Part shown: positions 1 through 7,878 of the stretch, in pieces | How the letters are laid out: the number at the start of each line of letters is the position of its first letter | How positions within the stretch are numbered: the first letter of the stretch is position 1 | From: JBQTIQ01 sp052387955 | Lineage (GTDB): Bacteria > Actinomycetota > Acidimicrobiia > Acidimicrobiales > JACDCH01 | NCBI GenBank assembly: GCA_052387955.1 | Contig: JBQTIQ010000066.1 | Coordinates: 1 to 36,203, forward strand | Direction of reading: 5' to 3' | Length of the DNA stretch: 36,203 nucleotides | Translations under genes and position numbers: made by a program | The notes under the pieces: model-generated | Told to the model about the DNA's origin: nothing | What the model saw: the letters and a program-made list of their open reading frames with translations, nothing else | The model's database searches: none

Positions 1-170
1 GGGGGCCGGGCCCCCGCCCCCCGCGGCGCCGCCGGCGGGGGGGGGGGGCCCCCCCCCCCACCCCCTGAGGGTGGCTTCGCCGCCCGGAGGCGTTCGAGCC
101 CGCCGCAGGCGGGCACCATCAAGACTCGCCGCAACGGAGCGAGCGAAGCGAGCGGAGTGAGGACGAAGAC
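1..170. repeat. Low-complexity GC end of window
   Basis: Bases 1-60 are almost pure G and C, including a run of 12 G (37-48) directly followed by 11 C (49-59), a perfect self-complementary block. Bases 60-170 are a GC-rich stretch with short palindromic pieces (gcccgccgcaggcgggc near 98-114) and a purine-rich gagcgagcgaagcgagcgg tract (138-156). No gene is visible. The homopolymer block is most simply a sequencing or assembly artefact at a contig end that stopped in a repeat. The tract at 138-156 resembles the gcaggagcgaagcga motif of the repeats at 25.8 and 36.1 kb, so this may be the edge of another repeat copy. Confidence 0.5.
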
Positions 171-1661
171 TCAGGCGAAGAACGACGAGCTGAAGTACTG
201 GACGAAGTAGTAGGTGGTCGGGAGCACGAACAGCATGGCGTCGAAACGGTCGAGCACGCCGCCGTGGCCCGGCAGGAGGCTGCCCATGTCCTTGATGCCC
301 AAGTCGCGCTTGATCAGGGACTCGCACAGGTCGCCGAGGGTGGCAGCGGCCGCCGCCACCAACCCGAAGAGAAGCCGGGTACCGAGCGAGACACCCCCGC
401 TCCAGGGGTGGACGAGGAAGCTGGTGAGGACGCCGCCGAGCATCACCGAACCGACGCAGCCCCCGAGGAGGCCTTCGACCGACTTGTTGGGGCTGGCCGC
501 CGACAATGGGCGGCTGCCGAAACTACGGCCCACGAAGAAGGCCCCGATGTCGTAGCCGACCGTGGCCAGGACCGCCCCGAGGAGCACCCCGACCCCCGAC
601 GGCATGCCGAGGATGAGGGCGCCGAAACCTCCCAGGACCCCGATGTAGCCGACGCCCAGCAGGGTGACCGACAGTCCCAGCACCGGGGATTCGTCGCCGC
701 CGGCCTCGAACAGGTACCAGAGCAGGCCGAAGATGACCGCCAGGACGAGCACCACGGGATAGGCGCCCACACCCTTCCAGTACGCGCCGAGAGCAAGGCA
801 GGGCACGGCCACGATCCCGAGCAACGTGGCCGCCGGGTAGCCCGCCTTGCGGACGGCGTTGAACAGTTCGACGGCGCACAGGGTCAGGACGCCGGTGACC
901 ATGGCGAGCACGAAGGCGGGGCCGAGCTTGGCCAGCAGGAGGAACACCCCGCCGAGGCCGAGGCCGACAGCCACGGCCGTGGGGAGGTCGCGGCCCGAAC
1001 CCGAGGGCCGCTCGTAGCCCGGCCCGGCGCCCGGCCCAGGCCGGGGCTCGACGCGTCGGCCGCTCGAGATCGAACGGGTCGTCGACACCCGCACCGGGTC
1101 CTCCTGTTCGAGGTATTCGGGTTCGGGTTCGAACTCGAAGAACTCCTCGGGGTCGGGCCGGTTGGGGTCGAGGGCACCGATACGGGTGTCGTCGTCGGCC
1201 AGCCGGGAGAAGTCGTCGTACTCACCGGCCTCGTAGGCCGGGCCCTCGCCGCGCCAGCGGGGTTGCGACGACGTGAACGACGACCACGCATCGAGGTCGT
1301 CGGCCTCTTCGGCCGGGCCCCCGAAGATACGGGGCACCTCTCCGGTGGCCGGCTCGGTCCAGTGGGGCATGGCGACGTCGCCGCCGCGGCCCGGGTCGGG
1401 CGGCACCACCGGGGAGCGCTCGATGTCGCGGGCATCCTCGGACCCCGACAGCGGGAACCGGATAGCGGGACGGGGCCCGTCGGCGGGGGGGCGTTCGGGG
1501 CGGTCACCGAAGCGGGGAGCGTCCTCGGGCAGGCGCTGGGCAACGTCCTCGCGCTCGATGGCGGCCTGCGCCTCCTCGGCGCCGATGATGCGAACACCCT
1601 CACTGGGGTCCGGCTTCCTCGACTGGGTCCTTCTCGGGGGGGATTGCTCCTCGTCGGCCAT
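171..1661 (-). CDS. cdsA: Phosphatidate cytidylyltransferase with long N-terminal extension
   Basis: This integral membrane enzyme makes CDP-diacylglycerol from phosphatidic acid and CTP, the precursor of anionic phospholipids. The C-terminal ~265 residues are hydrophobic, with about eight membrane segments from residue ~226. They carry the family signature near the end: SPNKSVEG, then GDLCESLIKRDLGIKDMG and LLPGHGGVLDRFDA with the conserved acidic residues. The first ~225 residues are hydrophilic, acidic and proline-rich, making the protein 496 aa against about 270-300 for most CdsA. The ATG start is supported by an AAGGAG Shine-Dalgarno 7 nt upstream. Gene order rpsB-tsf-pyrH-frr-cdsA is the standard actinobacterial one. 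The enzyme call is near certain; the role of the extension, which contains a GVRIIGAEEA motif at ~22-31, is unknown. Confidence 0.95.
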   Translation of the reverse strand: MADEEQSPPRRTQSRKPDPSEGVRIIGAEEAQAAIEREDVAQRLPEDAPRFGDRPERPPADGPRPAIRFPLSGSEDARDIERSPVVPPDPGRGGDVAMPHWTEPATGEVPRIFGGPAEEADDLDAWSSFTSSQPRWRGEGPAYEAGEYDDFSRLADDDTRIGALDPNRPDPEEFFEFEPEPEYLEQEDPVRVSTTRSISSGRRVEPRPGPGAGPGYERPSGSGRDLPTAVAVGLGLGGVFLLLAKLGPAFVLAMVTGVLTLCAVELFNAVRKAGYPAATLLGIVAVPCLALGAYWKGVGAYPVVLVLAVIFGLLWYLFEAGGDESPVLGLSVTLLGVGYIGVLGGFGALILGMPSGVGVLLGAVLATVGYDIGAFFVGRSFGSRPLSAASPNKSVEGLLGGCVGSVMLGGVLTSFLVHPWSGGVSLGTRLLFGLVAAAAATLGDLCESLIKRDLGIKDMGSLLPGHGGVLDRFDAMLFVLPTTYYFVQYFSSSFFA

Positions 1662-1715
1662 GGCGGCTCTCCTTCTGGCCCGCTGGGGTCTGGTCGGGGC
1701 AGGTCCCTGACCAGC

Positions 1716-2282
1716 TCAGACTTCGAGCAGTTCGTGTTCCTTGTGCTCGAGCGCCTGGTCGATCTGCGCTTCCTGGGCGTGGGTCAAACGGTCGAGGTCC
1801 TTCTCGGCCCGGGCGAGCTCGTCCTCGGTGGCGTCGCCCTCCTTGACCAACGCGTCGAACTCGTGGCGAGCGGCGCGGCGCAAGTTGCGGAGCGCGATCT
1901 TGCCCTCCTCCGCCTGGTGGCGGACCCGGCGCACGAGTTCCTTGCGGCGTTCCTCGGTAAGGGGCGGGAACGCCAGCCTGATCACGATCCCGTCGTTGGA
2001 CGGGTTGAGGCCGAGGTCGCTGTTGCGGATGGCCTTCTCGATGGCGGCCATGGAGTTCTTGTCGAACGGGCTGACGACCAGCGTGCGGGCTTCGGGGACG
2101 CTGAACCCGGCGAGCTGTTGAAGGGGTACCTCGGCGCCGTAGTAGTCGACGCGCAGCTTCTCGACGAGCGAGGACGATGCCCGGCCGGTGCGCACGCTCG
2201 AGAACTCGGCCCGGGTGTGGTCGACCGCCTTGTGCATCTTGTCGGTGGTGTCGCTCATGACCAGGTCGAGCAGTTCGTTCAT
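1716..2282 (-). CDS. frr: Ribosome recycling factor
   Basis: RRF works with EF-G to split post-termination ribosomes in the cytoplasm. The 188-residue product has the usual family length (~185) and the expected motifs: VRTGRAS near residue 30, the VDYYG.EVPL.QLA segment, LVVSPFDK, IRNSDLGLNPSNDG, and the C-terminal RR..R.A..EFDAL helix region. The ATG start lies just after a perfect 8-bp inverted repeat that places the GAGAGGT Shine-Dalgarno in its loop (see the separate entry). The gene follows pyrH by 55 bp and precedes cdsA by 54 bp, so co-transcription is likely. Confidence 0.97.
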   Translation of the reverse strand: MNELLDLVMSDTTDKMHKAVDHTRAEFSSVRTGRASSSLVEKLRVDYYGAEVPLQQLAGFSVPEARTLVVSPFDKNSMAAIEKAIRNSDLGLNPSNDGIVIRLAFPPLTEERRKELVRRVRHQAEEGKIALRNLRRAARHEFDALVKEGDATEDELARAEKDLDRLTHAQEAQIDQALEHKEHELLEV

Positions 2283-2310
2283 CGGCGCACACCTCTCTGG
2301 TGGTGCGCCG
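2283..2310 (-). promoter_or_regulatory. Hairpin presenting the frr ribosome-binding site
   Basis: Bases 2283-2290 (cggcgcac) and 2303-2310 (gtgcgccg) form a perfect 8-bp inverted repeat with a 12-nt loop. On the frr transcript the loop holds the GAGAGGU Shine-Dalgarno, and the 3' arm ends at the base directly before the AUG. This predicts a structure that exposes or occludes initiation. It could be a chance product of high GC, but its position exactly between SD and start is notable. No regulator is known from the sequence. Confidence 0.4.
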
Positions 2311-2337
2311 AAGCCCCGAGCGGTCGCGCCAACGCCG

Positions 2338-3108
2338 TCACCCGACCAGAGTACCGATCGCCTCGCCCATGAGGATGGATCGGACGTTGCCCTTCGTCAT
2401 GAGGTCGAACACGACGATGGGGATGCTGTGCTCCATGCACAGCGTCACCGCAGTGGGGTCCATGGCCCGCAGCCCGCGGTTGATGATGTCGACGTAGCTC
2501 ACGGTTTCGAGCAGCACGGCGTCGGGGTTGGTACGGGGGTCGTCGGAGTAGATGCCGTCGATGCCCGAATGGGTGCCTCGCAGGATGACCTCGGCGTCGA
2601 TCTCGAGGGCGCGGAGGGCGGCGGTGGTGTCGGTGGTGAAGAACGGGTTGCCGGTCCCGGCGGCGAAGATCACCACCCGGCCCCGTTCGAGGTGACGGAT
2701 GGCGCGCCGGCGGATGTAGGGCTCGGCCACTTCGTCCATGCGGATTGCGCTCTGCACCCTCGTCGGTTGGCCCATCCGTTCCAGCACGTCCTGGAGGGCC
2801 AGGCTGTTGATGACGGTCGCCAACATGCCCATGTAGTCGGCCTGGGCCCGGTCCATGCCCTGGCCGGCGCCGGCCATGCCCCGCCAGATGTTGCCCCCGC
2901 CGACCACGATGGCCATGTCGATCCCGAGCTCGGCGCGGACCTCGACGATCTCGGTGGCGAGCTGGTCGACGATCTGGCCGTCGATGCCATGGCCCGTCCC
3001 GCCGGCGAAGGCCTCGCCCGACAGCTTGAGCAGGACGCGCCGCCAACGGGAGCGGCCTTCGGGCACGCTCCCCGTCGTCTGGGGGACACCGGGTCCCGCG
3101 GCCGGCAC
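2338..3108 (-). CDS. pyrH: UMP kinase
   Basis: Bacterial UMP kinase (amino acid kinase fold, hexameric) phosphorylates UMP to UDP in pyrimidine nucleotide synthesis. Visible motifs are VLLKLSGEAF near the N terminus (phosphate-binding), IVVGGGNIWRG, the G.GNPFFTTDT segment, and an ILRGTHSGIDGIYSDDP uridine-site region. The 256-aa product is slightly longer than the usual ~240 because of a ~20-residue N-terminal tail. The start used is a GTG 5 bp after the tsf stop; an internal start within the tail cannot be excluded. It sits in the rpsB-tsf-pyrH-frr operon. Confidence 0.96.
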   Translation of the reverse strand: MPAAGPGVPQTTGSVPEGRSRWRRVLLKLSGEAFAGGTGHGIDGQIVDQLATEIVEVRAELGIDMAIVVGGGNIWRGMAGAGQGMDRAQADYMGMLATVINSLALQDVLERMGQPTRVQSAIRMDEVAEPYIRRRAIRHLERGRVVIFAAGTGNPFFTTDTTAALRALEIDAEVILRGTHSGIDGIYSDDPRTNPDAVLLETVSYVDIINRGLRAMDPTAVTLCMEHSIPIVVFDLMTKGNVRSILMGEAIGTLVG

Positions 3109-3113
3109 CTCGG

Positions 3114-3908
3114 CTATCCGCCGACGACGATCTGGGCGAACCGGACGATCGTTGCGTCGCCGACGAGCTGGGGCACCGTCTGCTTCTCGTCACGCACGAA
3201 CTTCTGCTCGAGCAGGACGTTCTCGGCGTACCAGCCGTTCATCCGGCCGTCGACGATCTTGGCGATGGCCTGCTCGGGCTTGCCCTCGTTGCGTGTCATC
3301 GCTTCGAGGGTCTCGCGCTCGGCGGCCACGGTCGCCGCCGGGACCTCGTCGCGGGTGAGGAACGCCGGCTTGGTGAAGGCGATCTGGATGGCGAGATCGT
3401 GGGCGAGCTCCGGGGTACCGCCGGCCAGTTCGACCACGACGGCGTTGACCCCCCGCCCGTCCTGGCGGTGCAGGTAAGTGTCGAGGACGTTGCCGGCGGC
3501 TGCCTCGACCCGCACCACCCGGCCGACCTCGATGTTCTCCTTGAGGGTGACCTTGAGGTCGTCGACCGCGTCCTTGTGGGCGTCGGGCGCGGTCTCGCCC
3601 TCGGCCAGCACGGCGTCGGCGAGCTGCTGGGCGACAGCGAGGAAGCCATCGGACTTGGCCACAAAGTCGGTCTCGCACTTGAGCTCGACAAGAGCGGCGA
3701 GGTTGTCACCGGCGGCCAACGTGACCGCGCCTTGCGTGTTCTGACGGTCGGAGCGGCCGGCGGCCTTGCCCAACCCCTTCTCGCGCAGCCACTTGGCCGC
3801 TTCCTCGAAGTCGCCCTCGTTCTCGGCGAGGGCCTTCTTGGCGTCCATCATCCCCGCGCCGGTGGCGTCCCGAAGGGCCTTGACGTCCTTGGCGGAAAAC
3901 TCGGGCAT
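3114..3908 (-). CDS. tsf: Translation elongation factor Ts
   Basis: EF-Ts is the nucleotide exchange factor that recycles EF-Tu-GDP. The N-terminal UBA-like segment is clear (VKALRDATGAGMMDAKKAL), and the diagnostic TDFVAKSD motif that contacts EF-Tu is present near residue 82. The 264-aa product contains a complete N-terminal domain and core. It starts with ATG 5 bp downstream of the rpsB stop and ends 5 bp before the pyrH start, so the three genes are almost certainly one transcription unit. Confidence 0.96.
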   Translation of the reverse strand: MPEFSAKDVKALRDATGAGMMDAKKALAENEGDFEEAAKWLREKGLGKAAGRSDRQNTQGAVTLAAGDNLAALVELKCETDFVAKSDGFLAVAQQLADAVLAEGETAPDAHKDAVDDLKVTLKENIEVGRVVRVEAAAGNVLDTYLHRQDGRGVNAVVVELAGGTPELAHDLAIQIAFTKPAFLTRDEVPAATVAAERETLEAMTRNEGKPEQAIAKIVDGRMNGWYAENVLLEQKFVRDEKQTVPQLVGDATIVRFAQIVVGG

Positions 3909-3913
3909 TGCGA

Positions 3914-4960
3914 TCAGGTCTCCTCGGTGCTGGCGGAAGGGGCGTCCGCCCCCGCTTCGGTGTCGTCATCGGTGGCGGCGACCTCCGCCGCCGGGTTTGG
4001 GGTGGGCTCGGCGCGCTCGGCGGCCTCGGAGGGCCGGCGAGGTGCGTCGGGAACGGCCGGGGCGTCGTCGTCGGGCGCGCCGTCGTCGACGGCCGGGGCT
4101 GCTCCGGGCGGCGGGGTACGCAGGCGGGCCTCGCGCTCCTCGGCGGCGAGGGCAGCCTGGCGACGAGCTTCAGCCTGCTGGCCCGCCACCCGGGCCTCGT
4201 CCTCGGCGCTACGCCGGGCCGGGCCGGGCGCGGCCGCGGGACCGGCGCCGGTGCCGCCGCCCCGTCGGGAGGCGATGAACCGACCCTCGTCGACGGCGTC
4301 GGCGATGATGCGGCACATCACCGTGCCGGCCCGAATGGCGTCGTCGTTGCCGGGGATGACGTACTGGATCAGGTCGGGGTCGCAGTTGGTGTCGACCACG
4401 GCGACGATCGGGATGCCCAGCTTGTTGGCCTCGGTGACGGCGATGTGCTCCTTCTTGGTGTCGAGGATGAACACCGCCTCGGGCAACCGGGTCATGTGGC
4501 GGATGCCGCCGAGGTTCCGTTCGAGCTTCTCGAGCTCACGCCCGATCAGCAGGGCCTCCTTCTTCGGCATGGCCTCGAACTCACCCGAGGCCCGCATCCG
4601 CTGGTACTCCTTCATCTTGGCCACGCGCTTGGCAATCGTCTCGAAGTTCGTGAGCATGCCGCCGAGCCACCGCTCGTTGATGTAGGGCATGCCGCACTTC
4701 TCGGCATAGGACTGGATCGGGTCCTGCGCCTGCTTCTTGGTGCCGATCAGCAGGACGTTGCCGCCGTCGGCGACGAGGTCCCGCACGAAGGAGTAGGCCG
4801 TCTCGATGCGGACCAGCGTCTGTTGCAGGTCGATGATGTAGATGCCGTTGCGCTCGCCGAAGATGAAGCGCCGCATCTTCGGGTTCCACCGCCGGGTCTG
4901 GTGCCCGAAGTGGACGCCTGCTTCCAGCAGTTGCTTCATGGTGACCACAGGGGCGTCCAT
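3914..4960 (-). CDS. rpsB: 30S ribosomal protein S2 with long acidic C-terminal tail
   Basis: S2 is a late-assembling protein of the small subunit. The first ~225 residues are typical: MKQLLEAGVHFGHQTRRWNP, then RNGIYIIDLQQT, INERWLGGMLTN, IPIVAVVDTNCDPD and VIPGNDDAIRA. After that comes a ~120-residue low-complexity tail rich in Ala, Pro, Glu and Asp, giving 348 aa against about 240-300 in most bacteria. The ATG at 4958-4960 has a GGAAGGAG Shine-Dalgarno about 10 nt upstream. The frame stays open far upstream but that part is not coding. The tail is in frame and runs up to the tsf gene, so it looks real rather than a frameshift. Confidence 0.96.
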   Translation of the reverse strand: MDAPVVTMKQLLEAGVHFGHQTRRWNPKMRRFIFGERNGIYIIDLQQTLVRIETAYSFVRDLVADGGNVLLIGTKKQAQDPIQSYAEKCGMPYINERWLGGMLTNFETIAKRVAKMKEYQRMRASGEFEAMPKKEALLIGRELEKLERNLGGIRHMTRLPEAVFILDTKKEHIAVTEANKLGIPIVAVVDTNCDPDLIQYVIPGNDDAIRAGTVMCRIIADAVDEGRFIASRRGGGTGAGPAAAPGPARRSAEDEARVAGQQAEARRQAALAAEEREARLRTPPPGAAPAVDDGAPDDDAPAVPDAPRRPSEAAERAEPTPNPAAEVAATDDDTEAGADAPSASTEET

Positions 4961-5232
4961 GCGTGTTCCGCTCCTTCCCATCGGTTGATCGAAACCCGCG
5001 CTCCGCGCTCTTGACCCCGAGGGGACGGCGACCGTGGGAGGGCACGAGCAGTGGTAGCGGCCCGGCAGGCGCGCCGAACCCGACGAAGTGTAGTGCTCGG
5101 CCGCCCGGTCCCAGCCAGCGTGATTGCCGCCGTCGCAGGGCCGTGCCGCCCGTGGTGCGGCGCCCGCGACCATCGCCGCCGCCGAGCCGGCCTTCGCCCG
5201 GTCGGCTCTTCCGTGCCCGCGGCGCCCCCACG
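4961..5232 (-). promoter_or_regulatory. Leader and candidate promoter region of the rpsB operon
   Basis: This 272-bp gap separates the hydrolase gene stop from rpsB and should hold the rpsB-operon promoter and 5' leader. On the minus strand a TACACT hexamer (5087-5092) is a plausible -10 box in a locally AT-richer island. No convincing -35 box was found at the right spacing. The leader would be about 120 nt. No recognised ribosomal-protein binding structure was identified by eye. Confidence 0.3.
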
Positions 5233-6909
5233 TCAGGGAATGGGGCCGGTCAGCTCGGCCGCCAACCGGACCGTGCCGCCGACGGCGCCGACCAACGCCG
5301 GCACCACCACGTCGCCGAGCGCGTCCAGCGCGCTCTCGCACCCGGCCCCGAGCCCGGCCCGGGCCAGCGCGATCTCGCGGGCGGCAGCGGCTGCGCCTGG
5401 CAGGGCGCTGTGGTCGTCGACCCCTTCGACCCCGATCGTCACGTTGCGGGCCCCATCGAGGCGCGCCCGGGGGGCGGCCACCACCGCGTCGCCCCGCGCC
5501 GCCAACGAGAGCACAGGGACACCGGCGGGGAGACCGTCGACGGCGAGTTGCTCGAGGAGCGGCGACCCGGGCGCCAACTGGCCGACGGCGACCGCGTCGG
5601 GCTCGATGCCCGAGCCGGCCATCGCCTGGACGGTCTCGAGCACCAGGCCGGGGAGCGCCTGGTCGGCCACGGCCGTGATGGCGCCGGCCAGATCGGCTCC
5701 CCGGTGGGGTGACCCCATCGTGACCACCAGGCCGAGACGCTCGAGAGTGCCTGGCGATCGCCGGGCCAGCTCCCTGAGGGCAAGCCGGGCGACGATGCCG
5801 CCCTGGCTGTGGGCCAGTACGTCGACCGGCACACCGGGCCCGAGGGCACCGCTCACGTCGCGCAACAGGTCGGCCAGGCGGCGGCCGGCGGCTTCGAGGT
5901 CGTCCTGGGTATCGGCCGTCTCGTAGGCGTTGGCGGCAACCGTGGCCAGATCGGCGCTCACCGGGCCCGGGGTGCGGCCGCCACGGTACGAGAACCGGAG
6001 GCGGTCGCCGGCGGCGTAGCCGAGGGCCTCGGTGTCGATGCCGTCGATGGCGGCGGTCCCGCTCGATGAACCGAGGCCGCCCACGAGCACGGCGACGCGC
6101 CGGCCAGCCGGTGGTGGCGGCAGCACCGCGGCCGGCGTGCACCGGCGTCGGCGTGCCCACCAGTCGAAAGCGGCCCCGGCGAGCGCCAGCGGCGAGGAAG
6201 CCTGCGTCACGCGCAGCAGCGACGGCAGGAACTCGGCCAGCGGCGTGACCATCTCCATCGCCCCACCGGCCAGGTCGGTTGCGCCGCCGGCCAACCACGC
6301 AAAACCCCTCAGGAGGACCTCGGGGCTCACGCCGCCGGAGGCGCTGGTCGGCGCCGGGAACAGGAGGGCCGCATCCGCGCCGGCCAGCCCGTCGCCGACC
6401 GGTACCAGCCGCACCCGAGACGGCCTGCCCAGGAGTACGGCGGGATCGACGTAGGCGTCGCCGACCCGGGCCGTGAACAGCAGCGGGCCCGCGGTCGTGC
6501 CGAGGACATCGCCCTGGGCGACCGCCTGCCCGGCACCGACCGCGACCGTGGCCATCGGCCCGTACGTGGTCCGTAGGCCGTCGGCGTGGCCGATCGTGAC
6601 CCAGGACCGGCTCGCCACCGGCCCGGCGAACGTGACGGTGCCGGCGGCGGATGCTCGCACCGGAACCCCGGCGGCGGTACCGAACTCGATGCCCCGGTGC
6701 CCCGGCCCGAACCTGGACTCGGGGGGCCGGAACCCGTCGACGACCTCGGCGTCCACCGGGGCCAGGTAGCTGACCGAGGCCGGCGGGGGCGCGCTGACAG
6801 GAGGGGGTGCCGGTTGGGCACCGGCGGGTACCCCGGCGGCGATGACGGCCATCGCCACGACCAGGAGGCCGACAAGGTTGGGTCGGACGAATTGCGACCA
6901 CCGGTCCAT
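5233..6909 (-). CDS. Exported fusion of degenerate LytM/M23 domain and alpha/beta hydrolase
   Basis: The 558-aa product starts MDRWSQFVRP, has a membrane or signal segment at ~11-30 and a proline-rich linker. A LytM/M23-like beta domain follows at ~48-160: GHRGIEFGTAAGVPVRASAAGTV, with HRGIE in place of the HxGxD zinc motif and LLFTARV in place of HxH. Two or more zinc ligands are missing, so peptidase activity is unlikely. Residues ~265-510 form a lipase-like alpha/beta hydrolase with nucleophile elbow AHSQGG (Ser368), GSPHRG, a candidate acid in ARGDAVV (Asp474) and DDH (His500). The chosen ATG has a GGAGG Shine-Dalgarno 7 nt upstream; an earlier GTG at 6996 lacks one. Its place beside rpsB is where Streptomyces has an M23 peptidase. 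Substrate unknown. Confidence 0.85.
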   Translation of the reverse strand: MDRWSQFVRPNLVGLLVVAMAVIAAGVPAGAQPAPPPVSAPPPASVSYLAPVDAEVVDGFRPPESRFGPGHRGIEFGTAAGVPVRASAAGTVTFAGPVASRSWVTIGHADGLRTTYGPMATVAVGAGQAVAQGDVLGTTAGPLLFTARVGDAYVDPAVLLGRPSRVRLVPVGDGLAGADAALLFPAPTSASGGVSPEVLLRGFAWLAGGATDLAGGAMEMVTPLAEFLPSLLRVTQASSPLALAGAAFDWWARRRRCTPAAVLPPPPAGRRVAVLVGGLGSSSGTAAIDGIDTEALGYAAGDRLRFSYRGGRTPGPVSADLATVAANAYETADTQDDLEAAGRRLADLLRDVSGALGPGVPVDVLAHSQGGIVARLALRELARRSPGTLERLGLVVTMGSPHRGADLAGAITAVADQALPGLVLETVQAMAGSGIEPDAVAVGQLAPGSPLLEQLAVDGLPAGVPVLSLAARGDAVVAAPRARLDGARNVTIGVEGVDDHSALPGAAAAAREIALARAGLGAGCESALDALGDVVVPALVGAVGGTVRLAAELTGPIP

Positions 6910-7095
6910 GAGCGTCCTCCAGGGCGCGCGACGGGATCGGACCAGGGGGAGCGAAGGGGGCGGACCGCGAACGGCGGCACGGGAACCGTGGCGCACGGTG
7001 AGAGGAGGACATGGCCGGAGGTGCTGCCGTCAGACCAGCCTCAACAGGGTGGCGGTTGCGGCCACACGCGCCGGCGTGCCGGGGTCAGGTCGGGA

Positions 7096-7878
7096 TCAGA
7101 CCGATTCGCGTTCGGAGGCCACGAGCTTCGAGCGGAGCTGGAGAACGGCCTTGGTGTGGATCTGGCACACCCGGCTCTCGGTCACGCCGAGCACCTCGCC
7201 AATCTCGGCGAGGGTGAGCCCTTCGTAGTAGTAGAGGGTCAGGACGATCTTTTCGCGTTCGGGCATGCGGTCGATCGCCGAAGCCAGGATCTGGCGCATC
7301 TCCTCGACCTCGTAGGCGGCGACCGGACCGTCGGTCGGGTCGGGGACGGTGTCCCCGATGGTGACCGAGTCTCCCCTCTCGGCACTCGCCGACAGCATCT
7401 CGTCGAGGGCCACCAGGCCCACGAAGGAGATCTGGTTCAAGGTGGACTGGAGCTGTGCCTCGGTCAGGCCGAGCGCGTCGGCCAGCTCGACATCGGACGG
7501 CGTGCGGTGCAGCTCGCTCTCGAGCTTGGCATAGGCCTTCTCGAGCGAGCGGGCCTTGGCCCGCACCGACCGGGGCACCCAGTCGATCGAGCGCAGCTCA
7601 TCGAGGATGGCCCCCTTGATACGGGAGATGGCGTAGGTCTCGAACTTGTAGCCCCGGGAGGGCTCGAACTTGTCGATGGCGTCGATGAGCCCGAAGATCC
7701 CGTAGCTGACGAGGTCGGCCTGGTCGACGTTCTGGGGCAGGCCGACAGCCACCCGGCCGGCCACGTACTTCACCAGCGGCGAATAGTGCACGATCAGGGC
7801 GTCGCGCTCCTTCTGCCCCGCCCCAGTCTTGTAGGCGGCCCAGAGCCGTTCGAGGTTGGCGACGGCATCGTCAGGCAT
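7096..7878 (-). CDS. whiG: FliA/WhiG-family RNA polymerase sigma factor
   Basis: This is a 260-aa alternative sigma-70 of the FliA/WhiG (group 3) type. Region 2 is at ~28-100: YSPLVKYVAGR, DLVSYGIFGLIDAIDKF, FETYAISRIKGAILDELRSIDW. Region 3 is at ~105-180, and region 4 with its helix-turn-helix at ~205-250 (LTLAEIGEVLGVTESRVCQIH). The ATG at 7876-7878 is preceded by GGGGAG; the open frame upstream is non-coding. In Streptomyces whiG lies in the same neighbourhood and controls sporulation, while in motile bacteria FliA drives flagellar genes. No flagellar or sporulation gene is in this window, so the regulon is unknown. The symbol is given by family and synteny. Confidence 0.9.
   Translation of the reverse strand: MPDDAVANLERLWAAYKTGAGQKERDALIVHYSPLVKYVAGRVAVGLPQNVDQADLVSYGIFGLIDAIDKFEPSRGYKFETYAISRIKGAILDELRSIDWVPRSVRAKARSLEKAYAKLESELHRTPSDVELADALGLTEAQLQSTLNQISFVGLVALDEMLSASAERGDSVTIGDTVPDPTDGPVAAYEVEEMRQILASAIDRMPEREKIVLTLYYYEGLTLAEIGEVLGVTESRVCQIHTKAVLQLRSKLVASERESV

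Noticed and set aside
264..2372. A 702-codon plus-strand open frame opposite cdsA and frr
   Set aside because: It is antisense to two well-supported genes and its composition (His, Gln, Gly, Val, no motifs) is typical of a GC-driven shadow frame.
3914..7012. A 1032-codon open frame on the minus strand covering rpsB and the region of the hydrolase gene
   Set aside because: Only the last 348 codons are S2. The rest is out of frame with the hydrolase gene, Arg/Gly/Pro-rich, and open only because of very high GC content.
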